A program made the translations under genes and the position numbers. A stretch of DNA of 64,000 nt from Exiguobacterium sp. 9-2 (GTDB taxonomy: Bacteria > Bacillota > Bacilli > Exiguobacteriales > Exiguobacteriaceae), in contig NZ_CP142850.1 of assembly GCF_036287235.1 (NCBI RefSeq), positions 2,961,501-3,025,500 of the forward strand, given 5' to 3'. This document shows positions 18,949 through 27,575 of the stretch, one piece after another. The notes beneath the pieces are model-generated. The model worked only from the letters and a program-made list of their open reading frames with translations. It was not told where the DNA came from and did no database searches. Every line of letters begins with the position of its first letter. Position 1 is the first letter of the stretch.

Positions 18949-20003
18949 GATTGTTGACCTACCTTTCGTTTCGCTTCGACCAGTGGCATTACGTCACGGG
19001 CAAAGCGTTCCATTTCTTCGAGTTGTGGTGAGAATTGTAACAAGAGCAACGTGACACCAACGGCTTCGAACGCTAGAATCCGTTCGGCAATCTGTTCTGG
19101 TGTTCCGATCAAGTTCGGTCGCAGACCACGGTTCGAGACGGAATAATCATTTCGTTCGACCTGTTGTTCGAGTTGTGATTTACTGATGAAATCTTGATAA
19201 CCGGCATAACCGGCGCTGTCTTCCTTAACGTCCGTGATGCGTTGCCACTCAAGAAGCGCTTCTTCTTCCGTATCCCGACAAATGATGTAGGCAGCAAGAC
19301 CGAAGCTCTCAAGCGGTGCGTGTTCCGTCGCTTCCCGGCGTACTTTCATATCATTGATTTTATGAGCTACTTCTTCAACAGTGCCTCCATGCATGACGTA
19401 GGCATCACAATGTTCGACGATCGTCCGTTTTCCGGCTTCACTCTCTCCACCAGCGTAGAGCTTAATCCCCGGACGCTGGACGGGTTTCGGATGGAGTTCT
19501 GCCTGTTCGATCGTGTAGTGATTACCGAAGAAGCTGTACGGTGACGCATCTGCCCATAGTCCTTTCATGACCGTGACGAACTCTTCCGTCCGGGCATAGC
19601 GCTCATCATGTGCAGTAAAAATACCGTTGTATTGTTTTGCTTCTTCTGCCCACCAGGCTGAGACGACATTGAGCGTAAATCGCCCTCCACTCAACTGATC
19701 GATGTTTGCCGCCATCTTCGCCGTCGTCGCTGGATTATGGAACCCGGGACGAACCGCTGTCATGATCTCAAGGCGTTCTGTTGTTGCAGCAATCGCCGCT
19801 GCCGTTGTCCATGCCTCAAGACTCGGTTCCTTGATGCCTTTGATATCGTTCAAGTTCAATTCCGCAATCAACGTCGTCGAGAAGCCGATGCGTTCAGCTG
19901 TTTGTGCGACTTGTTTCGCATAATCGAATGTTGCTGGCATCTGTTCATCCTCGACGTTACGTAGCCATCCCCCAAAAATCGGTAACCAAAAACCATACTC
20001 CAC
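18945..20003 (-). CDS. LLM-class FMN-dependent monooxygenase under SAM-I control
   Basis: A 352-residue luciferase-like TIM-barrel oxidoreductase. Features include YGFWLPIFGGWLRN, RLEIMTAVRPGFHNPATTAK, LSGGRFTLNVVSAWW (FMN phosphate region) and KLYAGGESEAGKR. It resembles alkanesulfonate/dimethylsulfone monooxygenases (SsuD/SfnG), which use reduced flavin and oxygen to cleave C-S bonds. The start is a GTG at 20003, eight bases after an AGGGGG site that lies just beyond the riboswitch terminator. No flavin reductase is adjacent. Paired with the ATP-grasp gene as a two-gene sulfur-regulated operon. Confidence 0.88.
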   Translation of the reverse strand: MEYGFWLPIFGGWLRNVEDEQMPATFDYAKQVAQTAERIGFSTTLIAELNLNDIKGIKEPSLEAWTTAAAIAATTERLEIMTAVRPGFHNPATTAKMAANIDQLSGGRFTLNVVSAWWAEEAKQYNGIFTAHDERYARTEEFVTVMKGLWADASPYSFFGNHYTIEQAELHPKPVQRPGIKLYAGGESEAGKRTIVEHCDAYVMHGGTVEEVAHKINDMKVRREATEHAPLESFGLAAYIICRDTEEEALLEWQRITDVKEDSAGYAGYQDFISKSQLEQQVERNDYSVSNRGLRPNLIGTPEQIAERILAFEAVGVTLLLLQFSPQLEEMERFARDVMPLVEAKRKVGQQS

Positions 20004-20023
20004 TCCATCGTCCCCCTTATCAT

Positions 20024-20057
20024 AAAAAAACGCTCTTTTCGAAGTTCGAAAAGAGCG
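20024..20057 (-). terminator. Riboswitch-controlled terminator hairpin
   Basis: CGCTCTTTTCGAA pairs with TTCGAAAAGAGCG (20031-20043 with 20045-20057), followed on the minus strand by seven T's. The upstream strand can alternatively pair with AAGAGCGG beside the aptamer, the expected antiterminator layout. Confidence 0.9.
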
Positions 20058-20079
20058 ACGGTATCTTGTCCTGTCCGCT

Positions 20080-20178
20080 CTTATCTTCAGAAGGTATTCC
20101 TTCCTGGAAGTAGCACCTTCCGCCATAGCGGGGTTGCTGAAGTGTCTTCGGGCCAGTCCCTCGACTTCTCTAGATAAG
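20080..20178 (-). ncRNA. SAM-I (S-box) riboswitch aptamer
   Basis: Reading on the minus strand, CTTATC (20178-20173) pairs with GATAAG (20085-20080) as P1. Inside are the S-box blocks AGAGAAGTCGAGGGACTGGC and CTTCAGCAACC. Binding of S-adenosylmethionine would favour the downstream terminator and switch off the monooxygenase/ATP-grasp operon when methionine is plentiful. Confidence 0.95.
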
Positions 20179-20260
20179 ATGTGTTGCATTCATCGTACAG
20201 AATTCATTGAACTAAAGCAACCATTAAACCGTCTTTTCCTATCGGATTTATTCCAAAGAA

Positions 20261-20283
20261 AAATCCCGACGTAGTGTCGGGAT
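20261..20283 (-). terminator. Intrinsic terminator of the DUF975 gene
   Basis: A nine-base stem, AATCCCGAC with GTCGGGATT, is followed on the minus strand by TTTTTC. It lies seven bases beyond the stop codon. Confidence 0.85.
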
Positions 20284-20289
20284 TCGGAA

Positions 20290-20928
20290 TTAGTATGGTG
20301 CGACGAAATCTGATGTCTGCTCTGGCGCCTGCTCCCCACGAATACGATCGTAGAATTTGGCAAGCGTGACACTGAAGTATGGTCCGACCCATAGGACAGC
20401 AAGACCAAGCGTAACGATGACAAGCAACGCCCAACCGATAAACGATAAGAAGAGCAAGAATGCTTCCATCTTGTGTCCATCCATGAGTTGCCGTGAGCGT
20501 GTAATTGCCTCGAGAATACCGATTGACGGCTCATCCCGAAGGATGTAGTACGTCAACAAGTAAGAGAATGACTTGATGATACCAGGGATGATTAAGAGTA
20601 ACGTCCAGAGCGCGATAAAGATGAACTGAACAATGGCCAGCCCCACCACTTTCAGGAACATACCATATGGCTCAAACAAATCCGTCACTTTCGTTTCTTC
20701 GCCACGAGCAATCGACATGGCAATCCATGTCCAACCGACTCCTACTGGAATCAATAAAATCGACACCAATGATACAACGAGATCTATACTACTAGACGGC
20801 TCATCGATATCCGATCCAAATAAATTAGGAACACCCTGAATAATACTAAACAGCAGAAAAGCTAGGACTGCAAATCCCCAACGACCGCTGAGCGACTCCT
20901 TCGCTGCTTTTTTTAATTGAGATGACAT
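20290..20928 (-). CDS. DUF975 family membrane protein
   Basis: A 212-residue membrane protein. The opening SQLKKAAKESLSGRWGFAVL is the usual DUF975 lead, and LLIIPGIIKSFSYLLTYYIL and QLMDGHKMEAFLLFLSFIGW are family landmarks. It has about six hydrophobic segments. Function is unknown. I chose the ATG at 20928, which follows AAGGAGGACCTTACTC. It is monocistronic with its own terminator. Confidence 0.88.
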   Translation of the reverse strand: MSSQLKKAAKESLSGRWGFAVLAFLLFSIIQGVPNLFGSDIDEPSSSIDLVVSLVSILLIPVGVGWTWIAMSIARGEETKVTDLFEPYGMFLKVVGLAIVQFIFIALWTLLLIIPGIIKSFSYLLTYYILRDEPSIGILEAITRSRQLMDGHKMEAFLLFLSFIGWALLVIVTLGLAVLWVGPYFSVTLAKFYDRIRGEQAPEQTSDFVAPY

Positions 20929-21121
20929 GAGTAAGGTCCTCCTTGAAAAATAAGTTCTCACCTTACTCTACGGCTTAAAACTTCTAATGTTTCACTCTTT
21001 TTTCAATAATTTCCCGTCTCGTCACTGGTTGAGCCAAACACGCTCAAGTTGTCGTCCACATGTTAGAACGAACGTTGAACATCGAAGCGCTCCATCACAA
21101 ACGAAATGTCATGTTTTTTAT

Positions 21122-21907
21122 CTATGTACGCTGATATATCTCCACAGCCGGATCCCGTTGCTTGTATTTCGCGACGATGACGATCAGGACCGTGATGATC
21201 ACAAGCAGGAACCAAGAAGACAACTTTCCGAGATCAACGACTTCCCATCCTCTTTCCTGATGTGGATAGACCCACCCTTTAAAGAACGTCACGATATTCT
21301 CAGCGATCCAAATAAAGAACGCGATCAGTAAAAAAGACAGGACGAGCGGCATCCGGTAGATCGTCTGCTCGATCGTAAAATGAACCCATGACTTATAGAA
21401 GACAAGGACGACAAGGACCATCAATAGCCAGCGTGCATCGAAGATCCAGTGGTGTGTGAAGAAGTTGAGATAGACGAGACTGCCTACGCTGATCGCAAGC
21501 CAAGGTGGTGGAAATGCTGTGAAGCGTAAATGAAATCTTCGGAACGCTTGACAGACATAACTTGCGACACTTGCATACATGAATCCTGCATACAAAGGAA
21601 CACCAGCCACTTTCGTTAGAGCCTGTTCCGGATAACTCCAAGACCCAACGTTCACTTTGAACAGTTCAAGTGCTAGACCAATCACGTGAAAGAGTAAGAT
21701 CAGTTTGAACTCTTCCAGCGTTTCATAACGCGTGACAAGTAAGACGATTTGGACGAGAAGACACCATAGCAACAGGAGATCGTATCGAGCGACCGGTTCA
21801 GCAGGAAGATAACGTGAAAGAGCAAGCGCTGCGAAAATCATGACGGGAAAGACGCAACAGACGGCTTCTATGTATGTAAAACGAATCAGGTGTCGAATCG
21901 CTTTCAT
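21122..21907 (-). CDS. DUF817 family membrane protein
   Basis: A 261-residue protein with about seven or eight hydrophobic segments. Typical DUF817 stretches are HVIGLALELFKVNVGSWSYP, GVPLYAGFMYASVASYVCQA and WIAENIVTFFKGWVYPHQ. It probably sits in the cytoplasmic membrane; no role is established. The ATG follows AAAAGGAGATGACAGG. The upstream 20929-21121 gap between this gene's stop and the DUF975 start contains no gene or clear hairpin that I can support. Confidence 0.88.
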   Translation of the reverse strand: MKAIRHLIRFTYIEAVCCVFPVMIFAALALSRYLPAEPVARYDLLLLWCLLVQIVLLVTRYETLEEFKLILLFHVIGLALELFKVNVGSWSYPEQALTKVAGVPLYAGFMYASVASYVCQAFRRFHLRFTAFPPPWLAISVGSLVYLNFFTHHWIFDARWLLMVLVVLVFYKSWVHFTIEQTIYRMPLVLSFLLIAFFIWIAENIVTFFKGWVYPHQERGWEVVDLGKLSSWFLLVIITVLIVIVAKYKQRDPAVEIYQRT

Positions 21908-22060
21908 CCTGTCATCTCCTTTTTTCTTCAGTATACGTTTCTCTTTCGACCTTCCCCTCCTTCTTAAGATGGAAAAAACGGAAAATTTCGTCTTTCTTCT
22001 TCTACTTTCCTCATGATACAGTTAACGAATCAATTATTTTTAAGAAATGAGGTGTTAGAC

Positions 22061-22726
22061 ATGACGCGTCATCGTGCTTCCTGGTTATTACGCGCTACGT
22101 TAAAGTGGGGACTCTTCCTACTCGGTTTATTTTTACTCGCTCTCGGCTCATCGATGATGATCACTGCTGAACTCGGTGTCTCGACGTGGGATGTATTGCA
22201 TCTCGGTCTCCAAAAGAAAACACCACTGTCCGTCGGAACGATTATTTTGCTCGTTGGTCTATTACTCGTGTTCGTTAAGTACACATTAGACCGCGTCACA
22301 CCACAAATTGGAACACTCGTCAACGCGATCTTCGTCGGTGTCTTCATGAATCTTGTCCTTAATTCTCATCTCTTACCCTCTTTTGAGTCGATCTGGTTGA
22401 ATACGATCTGGTTGATTTTCGGCATCTTCATCATCGGCATGGGGGCAGGTCTTTATGTTGCTGTCGGATATGGAGCCGGTCCACGCGATGGGTTGACGCT
22501 GACACTTGCAGAGCGATTTGGAACGTCGATTCGTCTGATGCGGACGATCATGGAGGTCACGGCATGCGGCATTGGCTGGTTGCTCGGTGGTCCTGTTTTC
22601 TTCGGTACAATCCTCTCGATTTTCTTAATCGGACCGTTCCTGCAATTTTGGTTGTTCTATTTCCGTCGGATCATTGCAGCGATTGATGCAAAAGGAATTC
22701 CAGCGTCTAAACGCCAAATTAGCTAA
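22061..22726 (+). CDS. YczE/YitT family membrane protein
   Basis: A 221-residue integral membrane protein with about five hydrophobic segments. The family pattern is seen in LGVSTWDVLHLGLQ, GTLVNAIFVGVFMNLVL and AVGYGAGPRDGLTLTLAERFG. Members (B. subtilis YczE, YitT) have no firmly known activity. The ATG at 22061 follows AAATGAGGTGTTAGAC, which is better than an upstream in-frame start at 22013. Confidence 0.87.
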   Translation: MTRHRASWLLRATLKWGLFLLGLFLLALGSSMMITAELGVSTWDVLHLGLQKKTPLSVGTIILLVGLLLVFVKYTLDRVTPQIGTLVNAIFVGVFMNLVLNSHLLPSFESIWLNTIWLIFGIFIIGMGAGLYVAVGYGAGPRDGLTLTLAERFGTSIRLMRTIMEVTACGIGWLLGGPVFFGTILSIFLIGPFLQFWLFYFRRIIAAIDAKGIPASKRQIS

Positions 22727-22738
22727 GTCGCCTGACTC

Positions 22739-22769
22739 GATATCATTCCGCGTGAATGATATCTCTTTT
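22739..22769 (+). terminator. Intrinsic terminator after the YczE-like gene
   Basis: GATATCATTC (22739-22748) pairs with GAATGATATC (22754-22763), followed by TCTTTTT. Confidence 0.85.
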
Positions 22770-22832
22770 TATGTTAAAAGCAAATAAGTTGCGCCATCAA
22801 ATTAAACACGTTATATTCGTTTACATATCAAT

Positions 22833-22848
22833 CTTTGATACGTCAAAG
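22833..22848 (+). promoter_or_regulatory. Palindrome CTTTGA-TACG-TCAAAG, candidate MarR operator
   Basis: A perfect 6-4-6 inverted repeat lies 33 bases before the TTG start of the MarR gene, where a core promoter would sit. Autoregulation by the adjacent MarR protein is inferred. Confidence 0.5.
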
Positions 22849-22880
22849 GTTTCTTCGAACGAAGGGAAGGATGTGATGGA

Positions 22881-23336
22881 TTGAGTATCTCCTGCACTGA
22901 AAAAGGACGATTGATCTATGCACTCGTTTCTGTCAATAAGACGATTGCTCAAAAATTCGATCTCTGTACGGATGGTTTTAGTCAGACTCGAATGGATCTA
23001 CTCGCTCAACTACAAGTCGATCAAACGATTAGCCAAAAAGAGTTACAAAAACGCGTCAATGTGGATCATGCGGCAGTGACCCGTCATCTCAAGCACCTGG
23101 AATCGACCGGGATGATTGCTCGCGAGCGTTCAGCTGCTGACAATCGGGTGATTCTTGTTTCTTTAACGGAACAAGGGGCGACGCGCATCGCTCAATTACG
23201 CGAACAAAAAGATGAGTTTCTCGAGGATCTACTCGAAGGATTCTCTGCTGAAGAACAACGGACGTTAGCTGAGATGATTCAGCGCATCGAAGCAAACGCT
23301 GACGCATTACCTAAACTAAAAGAGGAGTCGATTTAA
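22881..23336 (+). CDS. MarR family transcriptional regulator (redox-type candidate)
   Basis: A 151-residue winged-helix regulator. The recognition region is seen in ISQKELQKRVNVDHAAVTRH, followed by the wing (MIARERSAADNRVILVSLTEQG). Cysteines at about 5 and 28 (ISCTEK, DLCTDG) could sense electrophiles or oxidants, as in OhrR/YodB-type proteins. The TTG start follows GGAAGGATGTGATGGA. Its stop codon is directly before the first nitroreductase gene, so it likely controls the nitroreductase pair and itself through the palindrome at 22833. Confidence 0.88.
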   Translation: MSISCTEKGRLIYALVSVNKTIAQKFDLCTDGFSQTRMDLLAQLQVDQTISQKELQKRVNVDHAAVTRHLKHLESTGMIARERSAADNRVILVSLTEQGATRIAQLREQKDEFLEDLLEGFSAEEQRTLAEMIQRIEANADALPKLKEESI

Positions 23337-23337
23337 T

Positions 23338-23973
23338 ATGGCAACGCAAACTCAAACAGACTTCATGGAAATCGTTAAAGGACGTCGCTCGATTCGTAAC
23401 TACGACACGAACGTAAAAATTTCAAAAGAAGAAATGACACAAATCCTTGAAGAAGCAACACTTGCACCTTCTTCCGTCAACATGCAACCATGGCGTTTCC
23501 TCGTCATCGATAGCGAAGAAGGAAAAGCAACACTTGCACCACTCGCGAAATTCAACCAAGTCCAAGTCGAGACATCTTCTGCTGTCATCGCTGTCTTCGG
23601 TGACATGAACGCAGTCGATCAACTCGAAAACATCTACGACACAGCTGTTGCGAAAGGGCTCATGCCACAAGAAGTACGCGATCGCCAAGTACCTGCGATC
23701 CAAGGCATGTACAGCAGTATCTCAGCAAACGATTTGAAAGATAGCATCTTGATCGACTCAGGTCTCGTTTCGATGCAATTGATGCTCGTCGCTCGTGCGC
23801 ACGGATATGATACGAACCCAATCGGTGGTTACGAGAAAGATCAAATCGCAGAAGCATTCGGTCTTGAAAAAGAGCGTTACCTCCCAGTCATGTTGCTTTC
23901 AATCGGTAAAGCAGTAGATGCAGGATACCCATCGGTTCGCCTACCGATCAACGACATCGCAGACTGGAAATAA
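23338..23973 (+). CDS. Nitroreductase family protein, copy 1
   Basis: A 211-residue FMN-dependent NAD(P)H oxidoreductase of the nitroreductase fold. Landmarks are VKGRRSIRNYD (FMN phosphate binding), TLAPSSVNMQPWRFLVI and GLEKERYLPVMLLSIG. Substrates include quinones and nitro compounds in general; a specific role is unknown. It follows the MarR gene by one base and precedes copy 2 by 52 bases. Large blocks are nearly identical to copy 2 at the DNA level, while residues ~98-135 differ, a pattern of tandem duplication with gene conversion. Confidence 0.92.
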   Translation: MATQTQTDFMEIVKGRRSIRNYDTNVKISKEEMTQILEEATLAPSSVNMQPWRFLVIDSEEGKATLAPLAKFNQVQVETSSAVIAVFGDMNAVDQLENIYDTAVAKGLMPQEVRDRQVPAIQGMYSSISANDLKDSILIDSGLVSMQLMLVARAHGYDTNPIGGYEKDQIAEAFGLEKERYLPVMLLSIGKAVDAGYPSVRLPINDIADWK

Positions 23974-24025
23974 GTTTTTCACACCACAAAAAAGAAAAAA
24001 CATACACAAGGGAGATTGAATAATT

Positions 24026-24661
24026 ATGACTACTCAAACAACAACGGACTTCATGGAAATCGTTAAAGGACGTCGCTCGATTCGTAACTACGACACGAAC
24101 GTAAAAATTTCAAAAGAAGAAATGACACAAATCCTTGAAGAAGCAACACTTGCACCTTCTTCTGTCAACATGCAACCATGGCGTTTCCTCGTCATCGATA
24201 GCGAAGAAGGAAAAGCAACACTTGCACCACTCGCGAAATTCAACCAAGTCCAAGTCGAGACATCTTCTGCTGTCATCGCTGTCTTCGGTGACATGAACGC
24301 GGTCGATAGCATCGAGACAATCTACGATATGGCTGTTGAAAAAGGTCTCATGCCACAAGAAGTACGCGATCGCCAAGTACCAGCCATCAAAGGTTTCTAC
24401 CGTCCAGAAGACGTTGAAACATTACGTGACAGCATCTTGATCGACTCAGGTCTCGTTTCGATGCAATTGATGCTCGTCGCTCGTGCGCACGGTTACGACA
24501 CAAACCCAATCGGCGGTTACGAAAAAGATCAAATCGCGGAAGCATTCGGTCTTGAAAAAGAGCGTTACCTCCCAGTCATGTTGCTTTCAATCGGTAAAGC
24601 AGTAGATGCAGGATACCCATCGGTTCGTCTACCAATCGCTGACATCGCAGAATGGAAATAA
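24026..24661 (+). CDS. Nitroreductase family protein, copy 2
   Basis: A 211-residue paralogue of the preceding gene. The first ~90 codons and the C-terminal ~70 codons are almost the same. The middle differs (SIETIYDMAVEKG and FYRPEDVETLRD here, against QLENIYDTAVAKG and MYSSISANDLKD). That segment lies around the active-site lid in related structures, so the two enzymes may have diverged in substrate range. Its ribosome site is AAGGGAGATTGAATAATT. It ends just before a strong terminator. Confidence 0.92.
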   Translation: MTTQTTTDFMEIVKGRRSIRNYDTNVKISKEEMTQILEEATLAPSSVNMQPWRFLVIDSEEGKATLAPLAKFNQVQVETSSAVIAVFGDMNAVDSIETIYDMAVEKGLMPQEVRDRQVPAIKGFYRPEDVETLRDSILIDSGLVSMQLMLVARAHGYDTNPIGGYEKDQIAEAFGLEKERYLPVMLLSIGKAVDAGYPSVRLPIADIAEWK

Positions 24662-24676
24662 GCGATCTCACTCAGT

Positions 24677-24708
24677 CCGGATTCCTTTTATAGGAATCCG
24701 GCTTTTTT
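24677..24708 (+). terminator. Intrinsic terminator of the MarR/nitroreductase operon
   Basis: CCGGATTCCT (24677-24686) pairs with AGGAATCCGG (24692-24701), followed by CTTTTTT. Confidence 0.93.
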
Positions 24709-24737
24709 GTATACTCAGAGAAAAGGAGGCGTCTGTA

Positions 24738-26054
24738 ATGTATGATGTGACGATTATCGGAGCCGGTGTAGCGGGAATCTTCCTTGCTCATCAGCTCGTT
24801 GAAGATGGGCAATGCGTCTTACTGCTCGATGCCGGAAAACCAATCCGCAAGCGAACAGTAGAAGATGCGTATCTTGGATTTGCAGGGCTTGGAAAATCAG
24901 AAGGAAAATTCAATTATGCGATGGGATTCGGCGGAGAGCTCGTCTCAAAAATCGGTGAAGAGACGACACGACGACTGTTCCAAGAAGTCGATAATCTTTT
25001 ATGTACATACGGTGCCGATATGATCGAGACCTACTCGACGCATTCACCTGCTGTCGCAATTCGCGCCCGTCGTGCTGGTCTCCATACGGTCGAGACGACC
25101 GTCCGTCATTTAGGCACAGCACGGACAGTTGGCGTCTTCACGGCGTTTGAGGATGCTTTATTGCCACGACTCGATGCTCGTTTCGAAACGACGATCGAAC
25201 AGATCACGAAGTCGGAGGCGTTTACGATTAAAACAGCGGACGAAACCTTCGTAAGTCGACGGATCGTGTTCGCGACAGGTCGTTCCGGTGCAGACTTTAC
25301 GTTGCAACAGTTAGCGACGCTTGGTGTCATCCCACAGCGGACCCGACTTGATCTCGGAGTGCGGGTCGAGACGGATGAGGCACTATTTCGAACATTACTA
25401 CAGGAGACGTTCGAGACAAAGCTCGGTTACGACTCACCTTATGGTAAAGCCGTCACCTATTGCATGAATCCATGCGGACGGATCATCCGCAAATATCAAG
25501 AAGGACTCGTCATGCCGGACGGTCAAAACGTCCATGAGACGGCAGATGGATCAACGAATTTGAACTTTACACTGTTTCTCCCGCGTTATTTTTCGACGTT
25601 AGCACAAGCCAATGCATACGCCACACGCGTTATCGGAGGAATCAATCAAGGACAGGATCGCATCGTTGTCCAGCGCCTCAGTGACTTTCGAAAATCGCGA
25701 GCGACAACAACGGATCAATTGCTTCATAACGGAATCATCCCTTCGCTAGCTGCTTCCCCTGGAGATTTACACGCGGAAGTACCTGTGGAAGACCTCCTCG
25801 TCTTGGAAGGTTTTTTTAAACGCCTCGAGCGACTCCTTGAGACGGAACTTCCAGCAGATACGTTACTTTATGGACTAGATGGTAAGTTTTACGCACCGAT
25901 GCTTGAGACGTCAGAAACGTTTGAGACGACATGCTCCGGTGTCTATGCGATCGGTGATTGCTCTGGTGCAACGCACTCTCTTGCCCAAGCAGCCGCTAGC
26001 GGACTTCATCTCGGACATGCTTTAACGCAAACAAGCCGGTCCCTCTTCGCCTAA
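24738..26054 (+). CDS. FAD-dependent dehydrogenase-like protein (COG2509 type)
   Basis: A 438-residue flavoprotein. The dinucleotide-binding motif VTIIGAGVAGIFLAHQL begins at residue 4 and the second FAD motif is VYAIGDCSGATHSLAQAAASG near the C-terminus. RIVFATGRSG sits in the middle. A family glycine-rich segment, GFAGLGKSEGKFNYAMGFGGEL, is also seen. The natural substrate is unknown. The ATG at 24738 follows AAAAGGAGGCGTCTGTA; an upstream in-frame start would overlap the nitroreductase gene and its terminator. Confidence 0.85.
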   Translation: MYDVTIIGAGVAGIFLAHQLVEDGQCVLLLDAGKPIRKRTVEDAYLGFAGLGKSEGKFNYAMGFGGELVSKIGEETTRRLFQEVDNLLCTYGADMIETYSTHSPAVAIRARRAGLHTVETTVRHLGTARTVGVFTAFEDALLPRLDARFETTIEQITKSEAFTIKTADETFVSRRIVFATGRSGADFTLQQLATLGVIPQRTRLDLGVRVETDEALFRTLLQETFETKLGYDSPYGKAVTYCMNPCGRIIRKYQEGLVMPDGQNVHETADGSTNLNFTLFLPRYFSTLAQANAYATRVIGGINQGQDRIVVQRLSDFRKSRATTTDQLLHNGIIPSLAASPGDLHAEVPVEDLLVLEGFFKRLERLLETELPADTLLYGLDGKFYAPMLETSETFETTCSGVYAIGDCSGATHSLAQAAASGLHLGHALTQTSRSLFA

Positions 26055-26076
26055 GCGGAGATGGACCGGCTTGTTT
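26028..26076. terminator. Bidirectional intrinsic terminator overlapping a gene end
   Basis: AACAAGCCGGTCC pairs with GGACCGGCTTGTT, with A's to the left and T's to the right. The stop codon of the flavoprotein gene lies inside the loop, and the stop of the leftward helicase gene is at the right edge. Confidence 0.88.
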
Positions 26077-27512
26077 TACTTCTTGAATGCTTCATACACC
26101 TTCAATTGTTTCCCTTTGACTTTCGTCGTCTTCATCGCTCGTAAGACAAGCGGACCTTTGCCGTTCAGGATATCGACATACGTCAACGTATCCTGAATCG
26201 AGATAATCCCGATATCGTCTGCTGTGACGCCTTCAATCTTCGCGATCGTTCCAACGAAGTCGACGGCACGAAGTTTCTTTTTCTTTCCGCCGTTAAAGAA
26301 CAACTTCATGATGTCGGCATCGAGCTGTTCCGTTTTCGACGAACGCGTATCTGCCGTCGCCATTTTCTCTTCGAACGCATCCGCTGTCCGCATCAAGTCC
26401 TTTTCCGTCGGTGCTTGGCGGCGTGTCAGCTTCCCGTGATATTGCTCGATTTCCTTCAGGCGACGTTCGTCTGCTGGTGTGACGAGACTAATTGCTTGTC
26501 CAGTTGCTCCTGCACGACCCGTCCGACCGGTCCGGTGAACGTAGCTTTCTCGTTCGACAGGGAGATCATACTGGATGACATGCGTGATGTTCTCAATATC
26601 GATACCGCGTGCTGCGACGTCTGTTGCAACGAGAATCCGGAATTTACCGGCACGGAACGCCTTCATCGCATCAAGTCGATCGTCTTGTTCCATTCCTCCG
26701 TGAATCGCTTCAACCGGATAGTCATGTGCACGGAGACCATTTGCAACGAAATCGACATGTTCTTTCGTCCGACAGAAAATCATACAGCGATCCGGGTTTT
26801 CAGCGACGAGGACATCTTTTAGAATCGCGAACTTCGTCTTATCCGTCACCGGAATATAACTATGCGTAATCGTTGAGACGACGGTTTCACCCGCTTCGAT
26901 TCGTTTCGGTGCATCCATGTAACGATTGCTCAACTGTGCGATATCTTCCGGGAAGGTCGCAGAGAATAAGAGTGTCATCCGATCTTTTGGTAACTCGGAC
27001 AAGATGGCGTCGACTTGATCGAGGAAGCCCATATTCAGCATTTCATCGGCTTCATCCAAGACGACGTAACGGATTTTCTCAAGCGATAGCGTGCCCCGCT
27101 CGATATGATCGCGTACACGTCCCGGTGTCCCGACGACGACGTGTGTCTTTTGTTTGAGTTCCGTGACTTGTCCACGGAACGGTTGCTTGCCGAAGACGGC
27201 CGTCGCTTTGATCCGCTTATAGCGTCCGATGTTCATGATGTCTTCTTTGACCTGCAAGGCAAGCTCACGTGTTGGCGTCAAGACTAAGACTTGTGGTTTG
27301 TTTTCTTCCCACTCGACGAGTTCACAAAGGGGGATTGCGAAGGAAGCCGTCTTCCCACTTCCTGTCCGTGATTTGACGATGACGTCTTTTCCGGATAATA
27401 CGACGGGAATGACCGATTGCTGGACTTCGGTTGGTGCCGTGTATCCGAGTTGCTCGATCGAGTCGAGAATCGGTGTGCTTAAGTTAAAATCATTGAATCG
27501 TATACGTGTCAT
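26076..27512 (-). CDS. dbpA: DEAD-box RNA helicase, DbpA/YxiN type
   Basis: A 478-residue DEAD-box ATPase. Motifs in order: [11 protein letters not shown] (I), PTRELALQ (Ia), [20 protein letters not shown] (II), LFSATFP (III), DVAARGIDI (V) and [10 protein letters not shown] (VI). The C-terminal ~80 residues ([26 protein letters not shown]) form the DbpA RNA-binding domain that targets hairpin 92 of 23S rRNA. The likely role is 50S subunit assembly. It is upstream of nothing in its own direction; a terminator separates it from rlmN, another 23S rRNA-acting enzyme. Confidence 0.93.
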   Translation of the reverse strand: MTRIRFNDFNLSTPILDSIEQLGYTAPTEVQQSVIPVVLSGKDVIVKSRTGSGKTASFAIPLCELVEWEENKPQVLVLTPTRELALQVKEDIMNIGRYKRIKATAVFGKQPFRGQVTELKQKTHVVVGTPGRVRDHIERGTLSLEKIRYVVLDEADEMLNMGFLDQVDAILSELPKDRMTLLFSATFPEDIAQLSNRYMDAPKRIEAGETVVSTITHSYIPVTDKTKFAILKDVLVAENPDRCMIFCRTKEHVDFVANGLRAHDYPVEAIHGGMEQDDRLDAMKAFRAGKFRILVATDVAARGIDIENITHVIQYDLPVERESYVHRTGRTGRAGATGQAISLVTPADERRLKEIEQYHGKLTRRQAPTEKDLMRTADAFEEKMATADTRSSKTEQLDADIMKLFFNGGKKKKLRAVDFVGTIAKIEGVTADDIGIISIQDTLTYVDILNGKGPLVLRAMKTTKVKGKQLKVYEAFKK

Positions 27513-27537
27513 AGGATGTCCTCATTTCTTATCGTAA

Positions 27538-27568
27538 AAAAAGCTTCCCACCGAAACGATGAGAAGCC
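27538..27568 (-). terminator. Intrinsic terminator of rlmN
   Basis: On the minus strand GCTTCTCA pairs imperfectly with TGGGAAGC and is followed by seven T's. It lies eight bases beyond the rlmN stop codon. Confidence 0.85.
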
Positions 27569-27575
27569 CAACGAA

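Noticed and set aside
20290-20534. Minus-strand open frames around 20190-20534 in the riboswitch-DUF975 gap
   Set aside because: They overlap the DUF975 coding sequence in another frame, cross its terminator and lack a ribosome site.
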